A DNA stretch of 64,000 nucleotides from Chitinophagales bacterium. Its GTDB lineage: Bacteria; Bacteroidota; Bacteroidia; Chitinophagales; Chitinophagaceae. Below, in pieces: positions 17,215 through 26,646 of the stretch. The stretch lies in NCBI GenBank assembly GCA_015655015.1, contig JAATFV010000036.1, positions 1 to 64,000 on the forward strand, read 5' to 3'. Below the pieces are notes generated by a model. It was not told where the DNA came from, did not search any database, and worked only from the letters and a program-made list of their open reading frames with translations. Within the stretch, counting starts at the first letter, position 1. Every line of letters begins with the position of its first letter. Made by a program: the position numbers and the translations under genes.

Positions 17215-18186
17215 ATGGGTATCAACAAAACGGTTATTATTACGGGTATTTCGGGTCAGGATGGCGCCTACCTCTCTGCATTACTTCTCGGAAAAGGCTA
17301 TACAATCGTTGGCCTGGTGCGGCGTGACGGTAATATAAGATTGGCAGGGCTCGAATATCTTGGTATAAGAGATAAGGTGATCATTGAAGAATGCAACCTA
17401 CTCGATATTTCCGGTATTATTAAATTACTACGCCAATACAAACCGGTTGAAGTATATAATCTGGCTGCTCAAAGTTCGGTATCCGCCTCTTTCAGGGAAC
17501 CTATCGATACCTTTCATTTTAATACGATCTCTGTATTTAATTTGCTGGAGGCAATTAAGCGGGTAGACGCTACTATTAAGTTTTACCAGGCCAGCAGCAG
17601 CGAGATGTATGGAAGGGTGAACAATCTGCCTATAACGGAGGACAGCGTACTTCATCCGGTAAGCCCCTATGCTATTTCAAAGGCCTCCGCTCACTGGACT
17701 TGTATCAATTACAGGGAGAGTTATAAATTATTCGTATGCTGCGGAATATTGTTCAATCATGAATCCTATTTGAGAGGGGATAATTTTTTCGTGAAAAAAA
17801 TAATAACGGATAGTATAAAGATCAAAGAGAAGAAGCTGGATAGATTGAATGTAGGGAATGTAGATATAAGCCGGGATTTTGGCTATGCTCCTCTTTACGT
17901 CGAAGGGATGTATCTGATGATGCAGGCAGAAAAGCCGGCAGATTATATCTTATGTTCCGGGCGGCCTATAAAGCTGAAATCTATTATAGAGCATGTATTT
18001 AGCCGGCTCGGGATCGACAACAAGTACTACTGTGTCTCCAAGGAGTTATACCGGCCATCGGAAATCGATGAGATATTTGGAGATTCATCTAAAGCAAAAG
18101 ATATTCTTGGATGGGATTATTCAATGAGTTTTGAGAGTGTGCTGGATAAACTTCTTGAAGAAAATTTGAAAAATTGCGAGAAATGA
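17215..18186 (+). CDS. GDP-mannose 4,6-dehydratase-family SDR, short paralogue
   Basis: 323 residues of the extended SDR fold. The Rossmann motif is TGISGQDGAYL, then AAQSSVSASF, the catalytic SSSEMYG and Y-x3-K (PYAISKASAHW), and NHESYLRG. These track Gmd closely, but the protein is about 50 residues shorter than the second Gmd at 47133-48248, with changes such as AAQSSV for Gmd AxMSHV and SRDFGY for RRDWGH. It could be a second GDP-mannose dehydratase, a reductase/epimerase acting on the 4-keto product, or an enzyme for another NDP-sugar. I favour GDP-sugar chemistry. Confidence 0.75.
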   Translation: MGINKTVIITGISGQDGAYLSALLLGKGYTIVGLVRRDGNIRLAGLEYLGIRDKVIIEECNLLDISGIIKLLRQYKPVEVYNLAAQSSVSASFREPIDTFHFNTISVFNLLEAIKRVDATIKFYQASSSEMYGRVNNLPITEDSVLHPVSPYAISKASAHWTCINYRESYKLFVCCGILFNHESYLRGDNFFVKKIITDSIKIKEKKLDRLNVGNVDISRDFGYAPLYVEGMYLMMQAEKPADYILCSGRPIKLKSIIEHVFSRLGIDNKYYCVSKELYRPSEIDEIFGDSSKAKDILGWDYSMSFESVLDKLLEENLKNCEK

Positions 18187-19415
18187 AGCGTGTACTTTTT
18201 ATTATTCCTTTTGAGAATTTATATCCTCCGATGAGCGGGGGAATGCAGAGAGGCATCAACCTGCTCCACCAATTGTCGATGCATTTCGAAGTAACGGCGA
18301 TCATCGGTCAGGACAGAAATTCATTCCTGCAGGCCTGTAATGACTACCCAGCCCTCAAAAACTGCACGATTCTCAGCAAGAAAGAGGGGGAAAAACCGGT
18401 TGATATATTCTCTCTGCTGCCACAGAAACTTTCCAAGGCATTTCGTTACAGGTATTGGAACCGTTCGTTGAAAGGGCCTGCCGGAGATGATTTCCTATCG
18501 ATATACCCTATAGTAAAGGATCTATTAAAGCATAAAGAATTCGATTGCGCCATACTGGAGGATCAGTCACTTATAAATATAGCAAAAGTGATACGGAGGT
18601 ATCAGCCGAATGTAAGGATCGTCTATGATGCCTATAATGTAAATACCGTACTTGCCGAAAGCGCGCTGGCAAGCGGCCAGATCACAGAAAAGGTGTATGA
18701 GGTGATCAAAGCGGATGAATGTAATCTTTCTACCCTGGTAGACGATGTCTTTACCTGTAGTGACCAGGATCTGCTGCAGCTGATTGAAATGAATAAGGGG
18801 AAATTGAAAGGAGCTGTTATTCCCAATGGCGTTAATATTCCGAAATACGAACCCCGGACAGAGCCTATCCCTGCCGACATCATGAATAACATACTTTTTT
18901 GCGGATCGTTGGATTATTTACCTAACCAGGAAGGCCTTGCCTGGTTCTGCCGGGAAATATTTCCGTTGATCCTTCAGCAAAAGCCGTCCACCCGTTTACT
19001 GGTTGTCGGTAAAGGAAAGCCCGATGAGGAATTGAGCAGGTTGCTAAAGGGAGAAGCTATTATATATTACGGAATGGTCGATAAAGTAAGCGATTATTAC
19101 AAAAAGGCGGCTGTTGCGGTGATTCCGTTACTCTCGGGAAGCGGCACCAGGTTGAAGCTTCTGGAAGCGATGGGTAACAGGGTCGCGGTAGTTTCTACTT
19201 CAGTCGGTGCGGAAGGGATTACTTATACGGATAAGAAGAATATTTTAATAGCAGACGACAAAGCTGCTTTTGCGAGGGGCATCATTGAGTTGTCGGATCA
19301 TAAGGAGATGGCGGATAAGATGGCGGAAGAGGCCTTTTCATTTGTGGAGAATACGTATGACTGGAACATAATCGGAAGAAAAATTCCGGCGTATTTGAAC
19401 GGGAGTAACAGGTAA
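18183..19415 (+). CDS. Glycosyltransferase family 4
   Basis: About 410 residues. The N-terminal GT-B domain begins RVLFIIPFENLYPPMSGGMQRG, with the glycine-rich acceptor-side loop after strand 1. The C-terminal donor domain has NNILFCGSLDYLPNQEGL, a GKGKPDEEL loop and IPLLSGSGTRLKLLEAMG, the E-x7-E-like region of GT4. It is a retaining enzyme of the cytoplasmic face. The ATG at 18183 gives an ATGA overlap with the upstream SDR; an earlier start at 18174 is possible. Confidence 0.87.
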   Translation: MKRVLFIIPFENLYPPMSGGMQRGINLLHQLSMHFEVTAIIGQDRNSFLQACNDYPALKNCTILSKKEGEKPVDIFSLLPQKLSKAFRYRYWNRSLKGPAGDDFLSIYPIVKDLLKHKEFDCAILEDQSLINIAKVIRRYQPNVRIVYDAYNVNTVLAESALASGQITEKVYEVIKADECNLSTLVDDVFTCSDQDLLQLIEMNKGKLKGAVIPNGVNIPKYEPRTEPIPADIMNNILFCGSLDYLPNQEGLAWFCREIFPLILQQKPSTRLLVVGKGKPDEELSRLLKGEAIIYYGMVDKVSDYYKKAAVAVIPLLSGSGTRLKLLEAMGNRVAVVSTSVGAEGITYTDKKNILIADDKAAFARGIIELSDHKEMADKMAEEAFSFVENTYDWNIIGRKIPAYLNGSNR

Positions 19416-19451
19416 TAGGACTGAGTTTGCATTAAGACTAACGGACGAAAC

Positions 19452-20567
19452 GTGAAACAATTAAAGTTTATACCACAGCTGGATAGCTTCAGGTTCTTTG
19501 CAGTGATGCTGGTAATACTAGCACATTGGCTCCCTGGTAGTCCGCTTAACCGGATCCCCAATGGATTCCTGGGGGTGGTCTTCTTTTTTGTTTTGAGCGG
19601 ATATCTTATTTCCACTAACCTGCTTTATCTGAAAAGATCGATCGGGCAGAAAGAAATATCCGTAGGACAGGCATTTAAGATATTCTATATCAGGCGATCA
19701 CTGCGCATATTCCCTCTCTATTACCTGGTGCTCTTTTTATTGTATTTAATAAATAGTAAGATATTCAGGGGCGATATGATATGGTACGTTACCTATTTGC
19801 CCAATATTCTGATGTTCAAAGAGAAGATCTGGCCAGGAATGCTCTCGCATTTATGGTCGCTGGGAGTGGAAGAACAATTTTACCTGGTATGGCCGCTGCT
19901 TATATTTATAGTAAAAGAGAAATGGCTCAAATATCTTTTTCCCGGAACGATTATCCTAAGCATACTTTTCAAGCTGTCTCTCTTTCATGTATACTCTACC
20001 TTTTTTACATTTGATAATCTATTGCCATTTTGCAGTTTTGATGCTTTCGGAGTTGGCGCCGTATTAGCCTTTATCCCTTTTTCGGATGATACATCGGGTA
20101 ATTGGTCAGATAGAATTCCATTCTCCTTAGGGGTTCTTTGCAGCCTGATCCTGGGCACGCTCGTTTACATGACGGGCATGTGTTTTTTGTTTGCCTTTTT
20201 CATATCGGCCGCATCATTTTTTATTATCAGACAGGCTCAGAAGGGGTTTACCGGGTTGGTAGGATTTATATTGGATCAACCGGCCATTCAATATCTGGGA
20301 AGGATAAGTTATGGGCTGTATATCTATCATAACTTCATGCCCTGGCTTTGGCAATGTATCACCGGAAGAGAACGGGCTTATCCGCTCTCCATACCGACTT
20401 TCAATAGTCCGTGGCTGACCCGGCCCGTGGTAGCTCTAAGCGCTCAATTCATATTATTGATCGTCATTTCCAGTATATCCTGGTATGTCGTTGAACGACC
20501 TTTCAATAATCTTAAAAATGCTGCAATAATAAAAACCCCCTTGACAAGCACCTTTAAATACCCTTAG
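19452..20567 (+). CDS. Acyltransferase family 3 membrane protein
   Basis: 371 residues with about ten membrane helices. The N-terminus FIPQLDSFRFFAVMLVILAHW carries the conserved arginine and the helix-1 histidine of the Acyl_transf_3 (OafA/WecH) family. The motifs FFVLSGYLIS and YYLVLFLLY follow, and LWSLGVEEQFYLVWPL is the central signature. These proteins add acetyl or other short acyl groups to surface glycans, taking acyl from cytoplasmic donors. The start codon is GTG. A second member of the family is at 40839-41948. Confidence 0.87.
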   Translation: MKQLKFIPQLDSFRFFAVMLVILAHWLPGSPLNRIPNGFLGVVFFFVLSGYLISTNLLYLKRSIGQKEISVGQAFKIFYIRRSLRIFPLYYLVLFLLYLINSKIFRGDMIWYVTYLPNILMFKEKIWPGMLSHLWSLGVEEQFYLVWPLLIFIVKEKWLKYLFPGTIILSILFKLSLFHVYSTFFTFDNLLPFCSFDAFGVGAVLAFIPFSDDTSGNWSDRIPFSLGVLCSLILGTLVYMTGMCFLFAFFISAASFFIIRQAQKGFTGLVGFILDQPAIQYLGRISYGLYIYHNFMPWLWQCITGRERAYPLSIPTFNSPWLTRPVVALSAQFILLIVISSISWYVVERPFNNLKNAAIIKTPLTSTFKYP

Positions 20568-20568
20568 T

Positions 20569-21387
20569 TTGAATTTGCAGGAACAACCCTTAGTAAGTGT
20601 CCTCATGACCGCGTATAACAGGGAAAAATACATTGGTGAGGCAATTGAGAGCGTACTAGCGTCCTCTTACAAAAATTTTGAATTAATTATTACAGATGAT
20701 CAATCGACCGATCGTACTGTTGCCATTGCTGAGAAATATGCAGAAAGTGATTCAAGGGTCAGGGTATATGTGAATGATAAAAATCTCGGCGATTATCCTA
20801 ACCGGAATAGGGCTGCTTCACATGCAAAAGGAAAATATATCAAATATCTTGATGCTGACGATCTTATTTATTACTACGGGCTGGAAGTGATCGTAAATTA
20901 TATGGAACGGTTTCCGGATGCCGGGTTTGGGCTTGCTTCGATAGCAAGCGATGGAAACCCCTTCCCCATCCTGCTTTCCCCTAAAGAGATATATCTTGAG
21001 CATTTCGAGTTTTTTTCACATTTTGACAGGGCTCCGGGGTCATCGATTATTAAACTGGAGGCATTTAATAAAGTTGGGGGTTTTTCCGGCAAAAGGATGA
21101 TCGGGGATTATGAGTTTTGGTTCAAGATAGCCCGGTATTATAACATGATAAAATATCCATACGACCTTTACTGGAACAGGATACATAGCGGGCAGGAATC
21201 AAAATCCGGTTATGCGAAGAATTATCCGGAGATGAAGAGGCAGGTACTGGAAGAGGCTCTGAATAATGCTGACTGCCCCCTGAACGAACGGGAATTGGAG
21301 TATGTAAGAAGACTTGTGAAAAAAAGCAACATTAAAAACGGATTCTTTGCAACCTTATCGAGAATAAAATCGGCGATCAAAAATTAA
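20569..21387 (+). CDS. Glycosyltransferase family 2
   Basis: 272 residues. The domain starts at once with LVSVLMTAYNREKYIGEAI, then ITDDQSTDRT and the metal motif KYLDADDLIY. The only start that keeps the whole first beta-strand is the TTG at 20569 (or the TTG at 20575), directly after the previous stop codon; the first in-frame ATG is inside the fold. It probably adds a sugar to the EPS unit. The next gene starts seven bases after its stop. Confidence 0.83.
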   Translation: MNLQEQPLVSVLMTAYNREKYIGEAIESVLASSYKNFELIITDDQSTDRTVAIAEKYAESDSRVRVYVNDKNLGDYPNRNRAASHAKGKYIKYLDADDLIYYYGLEVIVNYMERFPDAGFGLASIASDGNPFPILLSPKEIYLEHFEFFSHFDRAPGSSIIKLEAFNKVGGFSGKRMIGDYEFWFKIARYYNMIKYPYDLYWNRIHSGQESKSGYAKNYPEMKRQVLEEALNNADCPLNERELEYVRRLVKKSNIKNGFFATLSRIKSAIKN

Positions 21388-21393
21388 TTGGTC

Positions 21394-22200
21394 ATGAGAA
21401 AAAATATATTCGATAACTCACAAATCTGGAATTGGGTTGATTCAAACAGCCATAATACCGACAGATTCGAATTTACTGAAAATCTTACACCTGAGGATGT
21501 CACAAGTTTGATTGACATCGGTTGCGGTCATGGTGGGTTTTTAAAGTTAATATCCTCCAGACGAGGTAACATCAGGTATGTCGGTGTTGATAACAGTGAT
21601 GGGGCGCTGGAATATATACCGTTCGAAAAGGCGAAAGCGAGTATCACGGATGTACCATATGGGGATAAGGAATTTGATTGCGTATATGCTTTGGAGGTCC
21701 TGGAACATTTAGGGCCGGAGGATTTCAATAAGGCACGGATGGAAATGTCCCGCCTTTCAAAGAAATATATTATTGTAAGTGTTCCTTACAACGAGGATAT
21801 ACAATGGAACATGGTGAAATGCCCCAGTTGCCAGACGATATTCCATTATGATGGACATGTCCAGGTCTTTGATGAAGACAAGATGGAAGGCCTGTTTAAA
21901 GAGCATGGTTTTCAATGTGTTTCAAAAGAAAGATTAGGATGGAGCGAAAGTTTTAAATTTCATAAGACATACGTAAGCCTATTTTATCCTGAACAAAGAT
22001 TTAAAGCTCCGCATTATACGGTGTGCCCGGTATGCAATCTGGAGCTGAATCCTGGCGATCCGGGGTCAAGGGCTGCGGTTGCTCCGCCTGCGGTCAATAA
22101 TCGGAAATCCGTTGTAAGCATGTTAAAAAATTCTGTGAAAGCCTTGTGGCCCAAGGAAAAGAAAAGTTACTGGATAATCGCATTATATAAAAAGCGTTAA
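21394..22200 (+). CDS. SAM-dependent methyltransferase, class I
   Basis: About 268 residues. Motif I is SLIDIGCGHGGFLKLI, followed by VGVDNSD and the post-II strand DFDCVYALEVLEHL. It has a CPSC pair (about 145-149) with a nearby FHYDGH, and a second CPVC pair near residue 215. The cysteines could hold a structural metal, which is uncommon in this family. Substrate unknown; by context a sugar or glycan chain. An in-frame TTG at 21388 is an alternative start. Confidence 0.78.
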   Translation: MRKNIFDNSQIWNWVDSNSHNTDRFEFTENLTPEDVTSLIDIGCGHGGFLKLISSRRGNIRYVGVDNSDGALEYIPFEKAKASITDVPYGDKEFDCVYALEVLEHLGPEDFNKARMEMSRLSKKYIIVSVPYNEDIQWNMVKCPSCQTIFHYDGHVQVFDEDKMEGLFKEHGFQCVSKERLGWSESFKFHKTYVSLFYPEQRFKAPHYTVCPVCNLELNPGDPGSRAAVAPPAVNNRKSVVSMLKNSVKALWPKEKKSYWIIALYKKR

Positions 22201-22214
22201 AAACAAATATTTCC

Positions 22215-22928
22215 ATGCATATTAGCGACTTTTCGAAGTACTCCTCCTTCAAAAAAAAATATTTGACTATTGACAGGGCCCCTTTCTTCGACCTGGCAGC
22301 AAAGTTTATTCAAGCCGATGATAAGGTGATATTGGATATTGGCAGCGGCGAAGGCGATTTTTTTCATCATCTGAAGAGTAAAGGAGTTCAGGGGAACAAT
22401 ATCTATCTTCTCGATGGAAATGAAGTAACCGTGGAGAAAAATAAGGGACTTACCCGGAATTCCCTATTTTATCTTGCTCCGGATAGATTACCCTTTGATG
22501 ATCTTTCTGTAGATTTTATTCATATCAGCCATTTGATCGATAATCTATGGGTTCCCGATTTTTATAAATTCCTTCTTGAGATCAACAGGGTGTTAAGGCC
22601 CGGGGGAATACTGGTAGTGAGTACGCCGCTGTTATGGCCTAATTTTTATGATGATCTTAGCCATACCAAGCCATATAATCCCTATGTATTCTACAAGTAT
22701 TTTGTCCATCAGGGAAGGCACAGCCGGTTTGATAAAATTCAGAATAGCTATACGGTCGAGGACCTTGTTTACCGATATTATGAATTACCCCTGGATGAGG
22801 GTTGGAGCTCTACCCTGCCATTCCTGGATTTCTTTTTCGTTTCCAGCAGAAGAATATTGGGAAAGTTAGGGATCAAACGACTTCGGAAGAATGGATATAC
22901 ACTTGTATTGAAAAAAGGAAATGAGTAA
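22215..22928 (+). CDS. SAM-dependent methyltransferase, class I
   Basis: 237 residues. Motif I is VILDIGSGEGDFFHHL (about 38-53), followed by YLLDGNEV. The segment SVDFIHISHLIDNL and the late strand RPGGILVVSTPLLWPNFYDD are typical of Methyltransf_11-type proteins. It is small, with a C-terminal basic tail. It overlaps the downstream deacetylase gene by eight bases, so the two are probably co-translated. A role in methylating the polysaccharide is inferred from context. Confidence 0.78.
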   Translation: MHISDFSKYSSFKKKYLTIDRAPFFDLAAKFIQADDKVILDIGSGEGDFFHHLKSKGVQGNNIYLLDGNEVTVEKNKGLTRNSLFYLAPDRLPFDDLSVDFIHISHLIDNLWVPDFYKFLLEINRVLRPGGILVVSTPLLWPNFYDDLSHTKPYNPYVFYKYFVHQGRHSRFDKIQNSYTVEDLVYRYYELPLDEGWSSTLPFLDFFFVSSRRILGKLGIKRLRKNGYTLVLKKGNE

Positions 22929-24003
22929 CCTGTTTAATTTATATAGGAATTCCTGGGAGTATGACAATACATTACCGGACGTGTTTGGGCGGGCCCGGCA
23001 GTATAATTCACAGAACAGCAATGTCTTTACCCCGGTGATCTCCAATGAGATGCGTTCAAGGGGCTTCCGTCCGCATTATCCGGACGGGAAGAAATTCGCG
23101 GTCTGTGTGTCACATGATATCGATCACCTTTATCTGCAGCAGAACGCCGGCAGGAAACTGATCAATGCAGGAAAAGGGTTTCTAAAAGGCCGGTTTGGAC
23201 AGGGATGGGGGCATCTTGGATCGATGGTCAGGGACAGCGTACATAATGAGTACGATCTGAACAACCTTATCGATATAAATAACAGGCATAAGCTCAGGTC
23301 TACCTATTATTTCCTTTCGCTTAACAGGGGTGAGGAAGATTTTAATTATCATCCCGGAAAAATACAGGATCAGATCCGGGCGGTGGTCAGAAACAATAAT
23401 GAAATAGGGCTGCATGGCGGACACAGGGCCTATAACGACTTCCCGAAACTGATGCAGGAAAAGAAGCTCCTGGAAGAAAGTACAGGAGTGAAGGTGTATG
23501 GGTATAGAAATCATTATCTCAGGTTTGAACTGCCCACGACATGGAACAATCTGCAGAAGGGAGGTTTTGAATATGATACGACATTAGGCTATGCCGATAC
23601 CGTTGGCTTCAGGAATGGAATGTGTTACCCGTTCCTGCCATACGATGTCGTAAATAACAGGTTTTTGGATATCGTGGAATTGCCGCTGGTTATAATGGAT
23701 GCCACTCTCTTTTTTTATATGCGGATGGATTTTGATATTGCCTTTAAAATCTGCGTACAGCTCATAGAGAAGGTGATCGGATGCGGCGGCGTGCTTACCC
23801 TGCTCTGGCATAATAATTTTATCAGCGGGGAGATGGGGGCGTTTTATATAAAGCTACTGAAATTTCTGCAGTCGGCTGACCCCTGGTTTGCCACTTCATT
23901 GGAGCTGGTGAACTGGTGGAAGGAGGAGAAACTGCTGAAGCAGTCACAGGAAATCATACAGGATATATTTAAAGCTGAAATTACGTTACAGGATAAAGAC
24001 TAA
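22921..24003 (+). CDS. Polysaccharide deacetylase-like protein (NodB homology)
   Basis: 360 residues. The catalytic Asp pair lies in VCVSHDIDHLYL (about 61-72). The metal-binding His region is EIGLHGGHRAYNDF (about 161-174), and later motifs are YGYRNHYLRFELP and LTLLWHNNF. These are the elements of carbohydrate esterase family 4 in its longer, divergent form often found in EPS loci. It probably removes N-acetyl groups from a sugar or acts as a cytoplasmic sugar deacetylase; no signal peptide is visible. Confidence 0.78.
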   Translation: MSNLFNLYRNSWEYDNTLPDVFGRARQYNSQNSNVFTPVISNEMRSRGFRPHYPDGKKFAVCVSHDIDHLYLQQNAGRKLINAGKGFLKGRFGQGWGHLGSMVRDSVHNEYDLNNLIDINNRHKLRSTYYFLSLNRGEEDFNYHPGKIQDQIRAVVRNNNEIGLHGGHRAYNDFPKLMQEKKLLEESTGVKVYGYRNHYLRFELPTTWNNLQKGGFEYDTTLGYADTVGFRNGMCYPFLPYDVVNNRFLDIVELPLVIMDATLFFYMRMDFDIAFKICVQLIEKVIGCGGVLTLLWHNNFISGEMGAFYIKLLKFLQSADPWFATSLELVNWWKEEKLLKQSQEIIQDIFKAEITLQDKD

Positions 24004-24014
24004 TTATCATTAAG

Positions 24015-25028
24015 ATGAATACCCCTTTAAAATTTGCGATTATTGGCTGCGGCCGCATAGCGCAGCGACACGCGGAACATATTCAGAAACTCGGTCAATT
24101 GGTGGGGATATGTGATATTGACCCCTCAAAAACAAAAGAATTTTCAGAAAAATATGGAGTTCCTTCCTTTGAGGAGGTCGATGAATTTTTACAACAGGTA
24201 AAAAAGGCGGATGTGATTTCCATTTGCAGTCCGAACGGATTACATGCCGAACATTCCATTAAGGCATTACAAGCGGGGTTTCATGTACTTTGTGAAAAGC
24301 CGATGGCGCTCACCGTACAGGATTGCGGTGAGATGATCAACGCTGCGGAAAGGGCGAATAAAAGATTATTCATCGTAAAGCAAAACCGGTTCAATCCCCC
24401 GGTAGCGGCGATAAAAAAAACGATCGAGGAAGGGCGGCTGGGAAAAATATATAGCGTACAGCTCAATTGCTTCTGGAACAGGAACGAGGAATATTATAAG
24501 AATTCCTGGAAAGGGACAAAGGACCTTGACGGAGGAACACTGTTTACCCAGTTCAGCCATTTTATCGACCTGCTTTACTGGATGATCGGGGACGTAAAAG
24601 AAGTAAAAGGATATGCGGGAAATTTTGATCATAAAGACATTATAGAATTTGAAGATACGGGTACCGTCAGCCTTAGATTCTATAATGGGGCGATCGGCAC
24701 AATCAACTACACGGTGAACAGTTTCGGGAAGAATATGGAGGGTTCTCTTACCATTTTTGGAGAGAAAGGCACGGTTAAGATCGGCGGCCAGTACCTGAAT
24801 GAACTGGAATATCAGCAGATAGAGGGTTATAAGATCGAGAATCTGCCTCCGGGAAATCCTCCCAATAACTACGGAAAATACCAGGGATCTATGTCCAATC
24901 ATGACAAGGTCTATCAGAATGTGATCGAGGTACTGAGTGGGAACGGGATTATTGCCACAAATGGTTTTGAAGGACTCAAGACGGTAGAGATCATCGATAA
25001 AATTTACTCCAACTTCAACGCCTTATGA
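24015..25028 (+). CDS. Gfo/Idh/MocA oxidoreductase, WlbA/WbpB-like
   Basis: 337 residues. The Rossmann N-terminus is FAIIGCGRIAQRHAEHI, then HVLCEKPMAL with the conserved EKP. The segment KQNRFNPPV and the SWKGTKDLDGGTLFTQFSHFIDLLYW stretch match WlbA enzymes, which oxidise C3 of UDP-GlcNAc uronic acid with NAD. The next two genes (acetyltransferase and DegT aminotransferase) complete the WlbA-WlbB-WlbC order for UDP-2,3-diacetamido-2,3-dideoxy-glucuronic acid. The UDP-GlcNAc 6-dehydrogenase needed to make the substrate is not in the window. Four-base overlap with the next gene. Confidence 0.83.
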   Translation: MNTPLKFAIIGCGRIAQRHAEHIQKLGQLVGICDIDPSKTKEFSEKYGVPSFEEVDEFLQQVKKADVISICSPNGLHAEHSIKALQAGFHVLCEKPMALTVQDCGEMINAAERANKRLFIVKQNRFNPPVAAIKKTIEEGRLGKIYSVQLNCFWNRNEEYYKNSWKGTKDLDGGTLFTQFSHFIDLLYWMIGDVKEVKGYAGNFDHKDIIEFEDTGTVSLRFYNGAIGTINYTVNSFGKNMEGSLTIFGEKGTVKIGGQYLNELEYQQIEGYKIENLPPGNPPNNYGKYQGSMSNHDKVYQNVIEVLSGNGIIATNGFEGLKTVEIIDKIYSNFNAL

Positions 25029-25498
25029 GTGCAAAGATCAGGCAGGCGGGCATTACGGATGACGTACAATTCGGAGAATCTGTAACGGTCATTCAACCCG
25101 TCAATTTATATGGCTGCAGTATTGGCAATAATTCCTTTATCGGTCCGTTTACAGAAATACAAAGAAAAGTGAGTATTGGAGCTCATTGTAAAATTCAATC
25201 CCATTCTTTTATTTGTGAATTAGTAGAGATCGGCGACCATTGTTTCATCGGACATGGGGTCATGTTCGTCAACGATCTGTTCGCAGAGGGTGGTCCGGCC
25301 GGAGGTGATCAGACAAAATGGAAACCCACCCATATCGGGAATCATGTATCCATCGGCTCCAATGCAACGATCCTTCCTGTCCGTATTTGCGACCATGTAG
25401 TGATAGGGGCGGGTGCGGTAGTAACCAAAAATATTGATCAGCCGGGCGTTTATGCCGGTAACCCGGCGCGATTCATCAGAAAACATATTTCCGGGTAA
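25025..25498 (+). CDS. Hexapeptide-repeat N-acetyltransferase, WlbB/WbpD-like
   Basis: 157 residues, almost all left-handed beta-helix (repeats such as CSIGNNSFIG, VSIGAHCKI, VEIGDHCFIGHGV, VSIGSNATI). It ends in the family's closing segment PGVYAGNPARFI. Position between the WlbA-like oxidoreductase and the DegT aminotransferase points to 3-N-acetylation of the amino sugar, although the aminotransferase step comes first in the pathway. The probable catalytic residues are in the CFIGHGVMFVND segment. Confidence 0.83.
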   Translation: MSAKIRQAGITDDVQFGESVTVIQPVNLYGCSIGNNSFIGPFTEIQRKVSIGAHCKIQSHSFICELVEIGDHCFIGHGVMFVNDLFAEGGPAGGDQTKWKPTHIGNHVSIGSNATILPVRICDHVVIGAGAVVTKNIDQPGVYAGNPARFIRKHISG

Positions 25499-25518
25499 TT
25501 CATCCTGTAGAAAAATTT

Positions 25519-26634
25519 ATGAAAATCCCCTTTGTAGACCTGAAAGCACAGTATACGAGCATTAAAAAGGATATTGATAATGCCATTGCGCAGGTAATTG
25601 AAGAAACTACTTTTATCGGAGGCCATTTTGTAAAAGACTTTGAAAAAGACTTCGCCTCTCTTTATGGGGTAAGGCATGTTATTGCCTGTGCGAACGGCAC
25701 GGATGCCCTTTATATATTAATGAAGATGCTGGGTGTCGGGCCGGGCGATGAGGTCATTACCGTTGCCAATAGCTGGATATCCAGTTCCGAGACGATCACC
25801 CAGGCAGGGGCCCGTCCGGTATTTGTAGATGTACATCCTGAATATTACAGTCTCGATGAGACAAAACTGGAAGCTAAGATCACTACCCGGACAAAGGCGC
25901 TGATCGCGGTCAACCTGCAAGGGCAGGTCTGTAATATGGACGCGGTGACTGCTATTTGTAAAAACCGTAATATTTACCTGATAGAAGATTGTGCGCAATC
26001 TCATTTTTCTGAATTCAAAGGAAAAAGGGCAGGACTGCATGGTATCGCAGGTTCCTTTAGCTTTTATCCGGGTAAGAACCTGGGAGCATATGGCGACGCC
26101 GGCTGCATGATGACCAATGATGACGCCCTTGCTGAAAAATGCAGGATGTTTGCCAATCACGGGGCGTTAAAAAAGCCGGATCACCGGATAGAGGGTATCA
26201 ACAGCCGGCTTGACACCATACAGGCTGCCATCCTGAGCGCTAAACTTCCTTATATTCTTTCATGGACCGAACAACGTATCCGGAATGCTGCCTTGTATGA
26301 CCGGTACCTGGAGGGGATTGAACAGATCACCCTGCCGAAAGTCCGTCCCGACACCAAACATTCGTTTCATTTATATGTGATCCGTTCCCGCCAGAGAGAT
26401 GCCCTGATGCAATTCCTTCGGGACAATGGGATTGAAACGGCCATTCACTATCCCGTTGCGCTGCCCAACCTCCCCGCATACAGCTATCTGGGCCATTCTC
26501 CCGCAGATTTTCCGATTGCCAGCCAGTTACAGCAGGAAATACTTTCATTGCCCATGTATCCCGAGCTTACAGAAGAAATGATCGCATTCATTGCCGAAAA
26601 GATAAAATCATTTTACACTACCCACAATAGCTGA
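25519..26634 (+). CDS. DegT/DnrJ/EryC1/StrS sugar aminotransferase, WlbC/WbpE-like
   Basis: 371 residues, PLP-dependent. It starts KIPFVDLKAQYTSIKKDI, typical for WbpE/WlbC, with ACANGTDALYI for phosphate binding. DCAQSH holds the cofactor-ring Asp, and SFYPGKNLGAYGDAGC contains the Schiff-base Lys. The region GINSRLDTIQAAIL follows. It should aminate the 3-keto uronic acid made by the WlbA-like enzyme, with glutamate as donor. Length and motifs are complete. Confidence 0.87.
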   Translation: MKIPFVDLKAQYTSIKKDIDNAIAQVIEETTFIGGHFVKDFEKDFASLYGVRHVIACANGTDALYILMKMLGVGPGDEVITVANSWISSSETITQAGARPVFVDVHPEYYSLDETKLEAKITTRTKALIAVNLQGQVCNMDAVTAICKNRNIYLIEDCAQSHFSEFKGKRAGLHGIAGSFSFYPGKNLGAYGDAGCMMTNDDALAEKCRMFANHGALKKPDHRIEGINSRLDTIQAAILSAKLPYILSWTEQRIRNAALYDRYLEGIEQITLPKVRPDTKHSFHLYVIRSRQRDALMQFLRDNGIETAIHYPVALPNLPAYSYLGHSPADFPIASQLQQEILSLPMYPELTEEMIAFIAEKIKSFYTTHNS

Positions 26635-26646
26635 TCGTTCTATACC

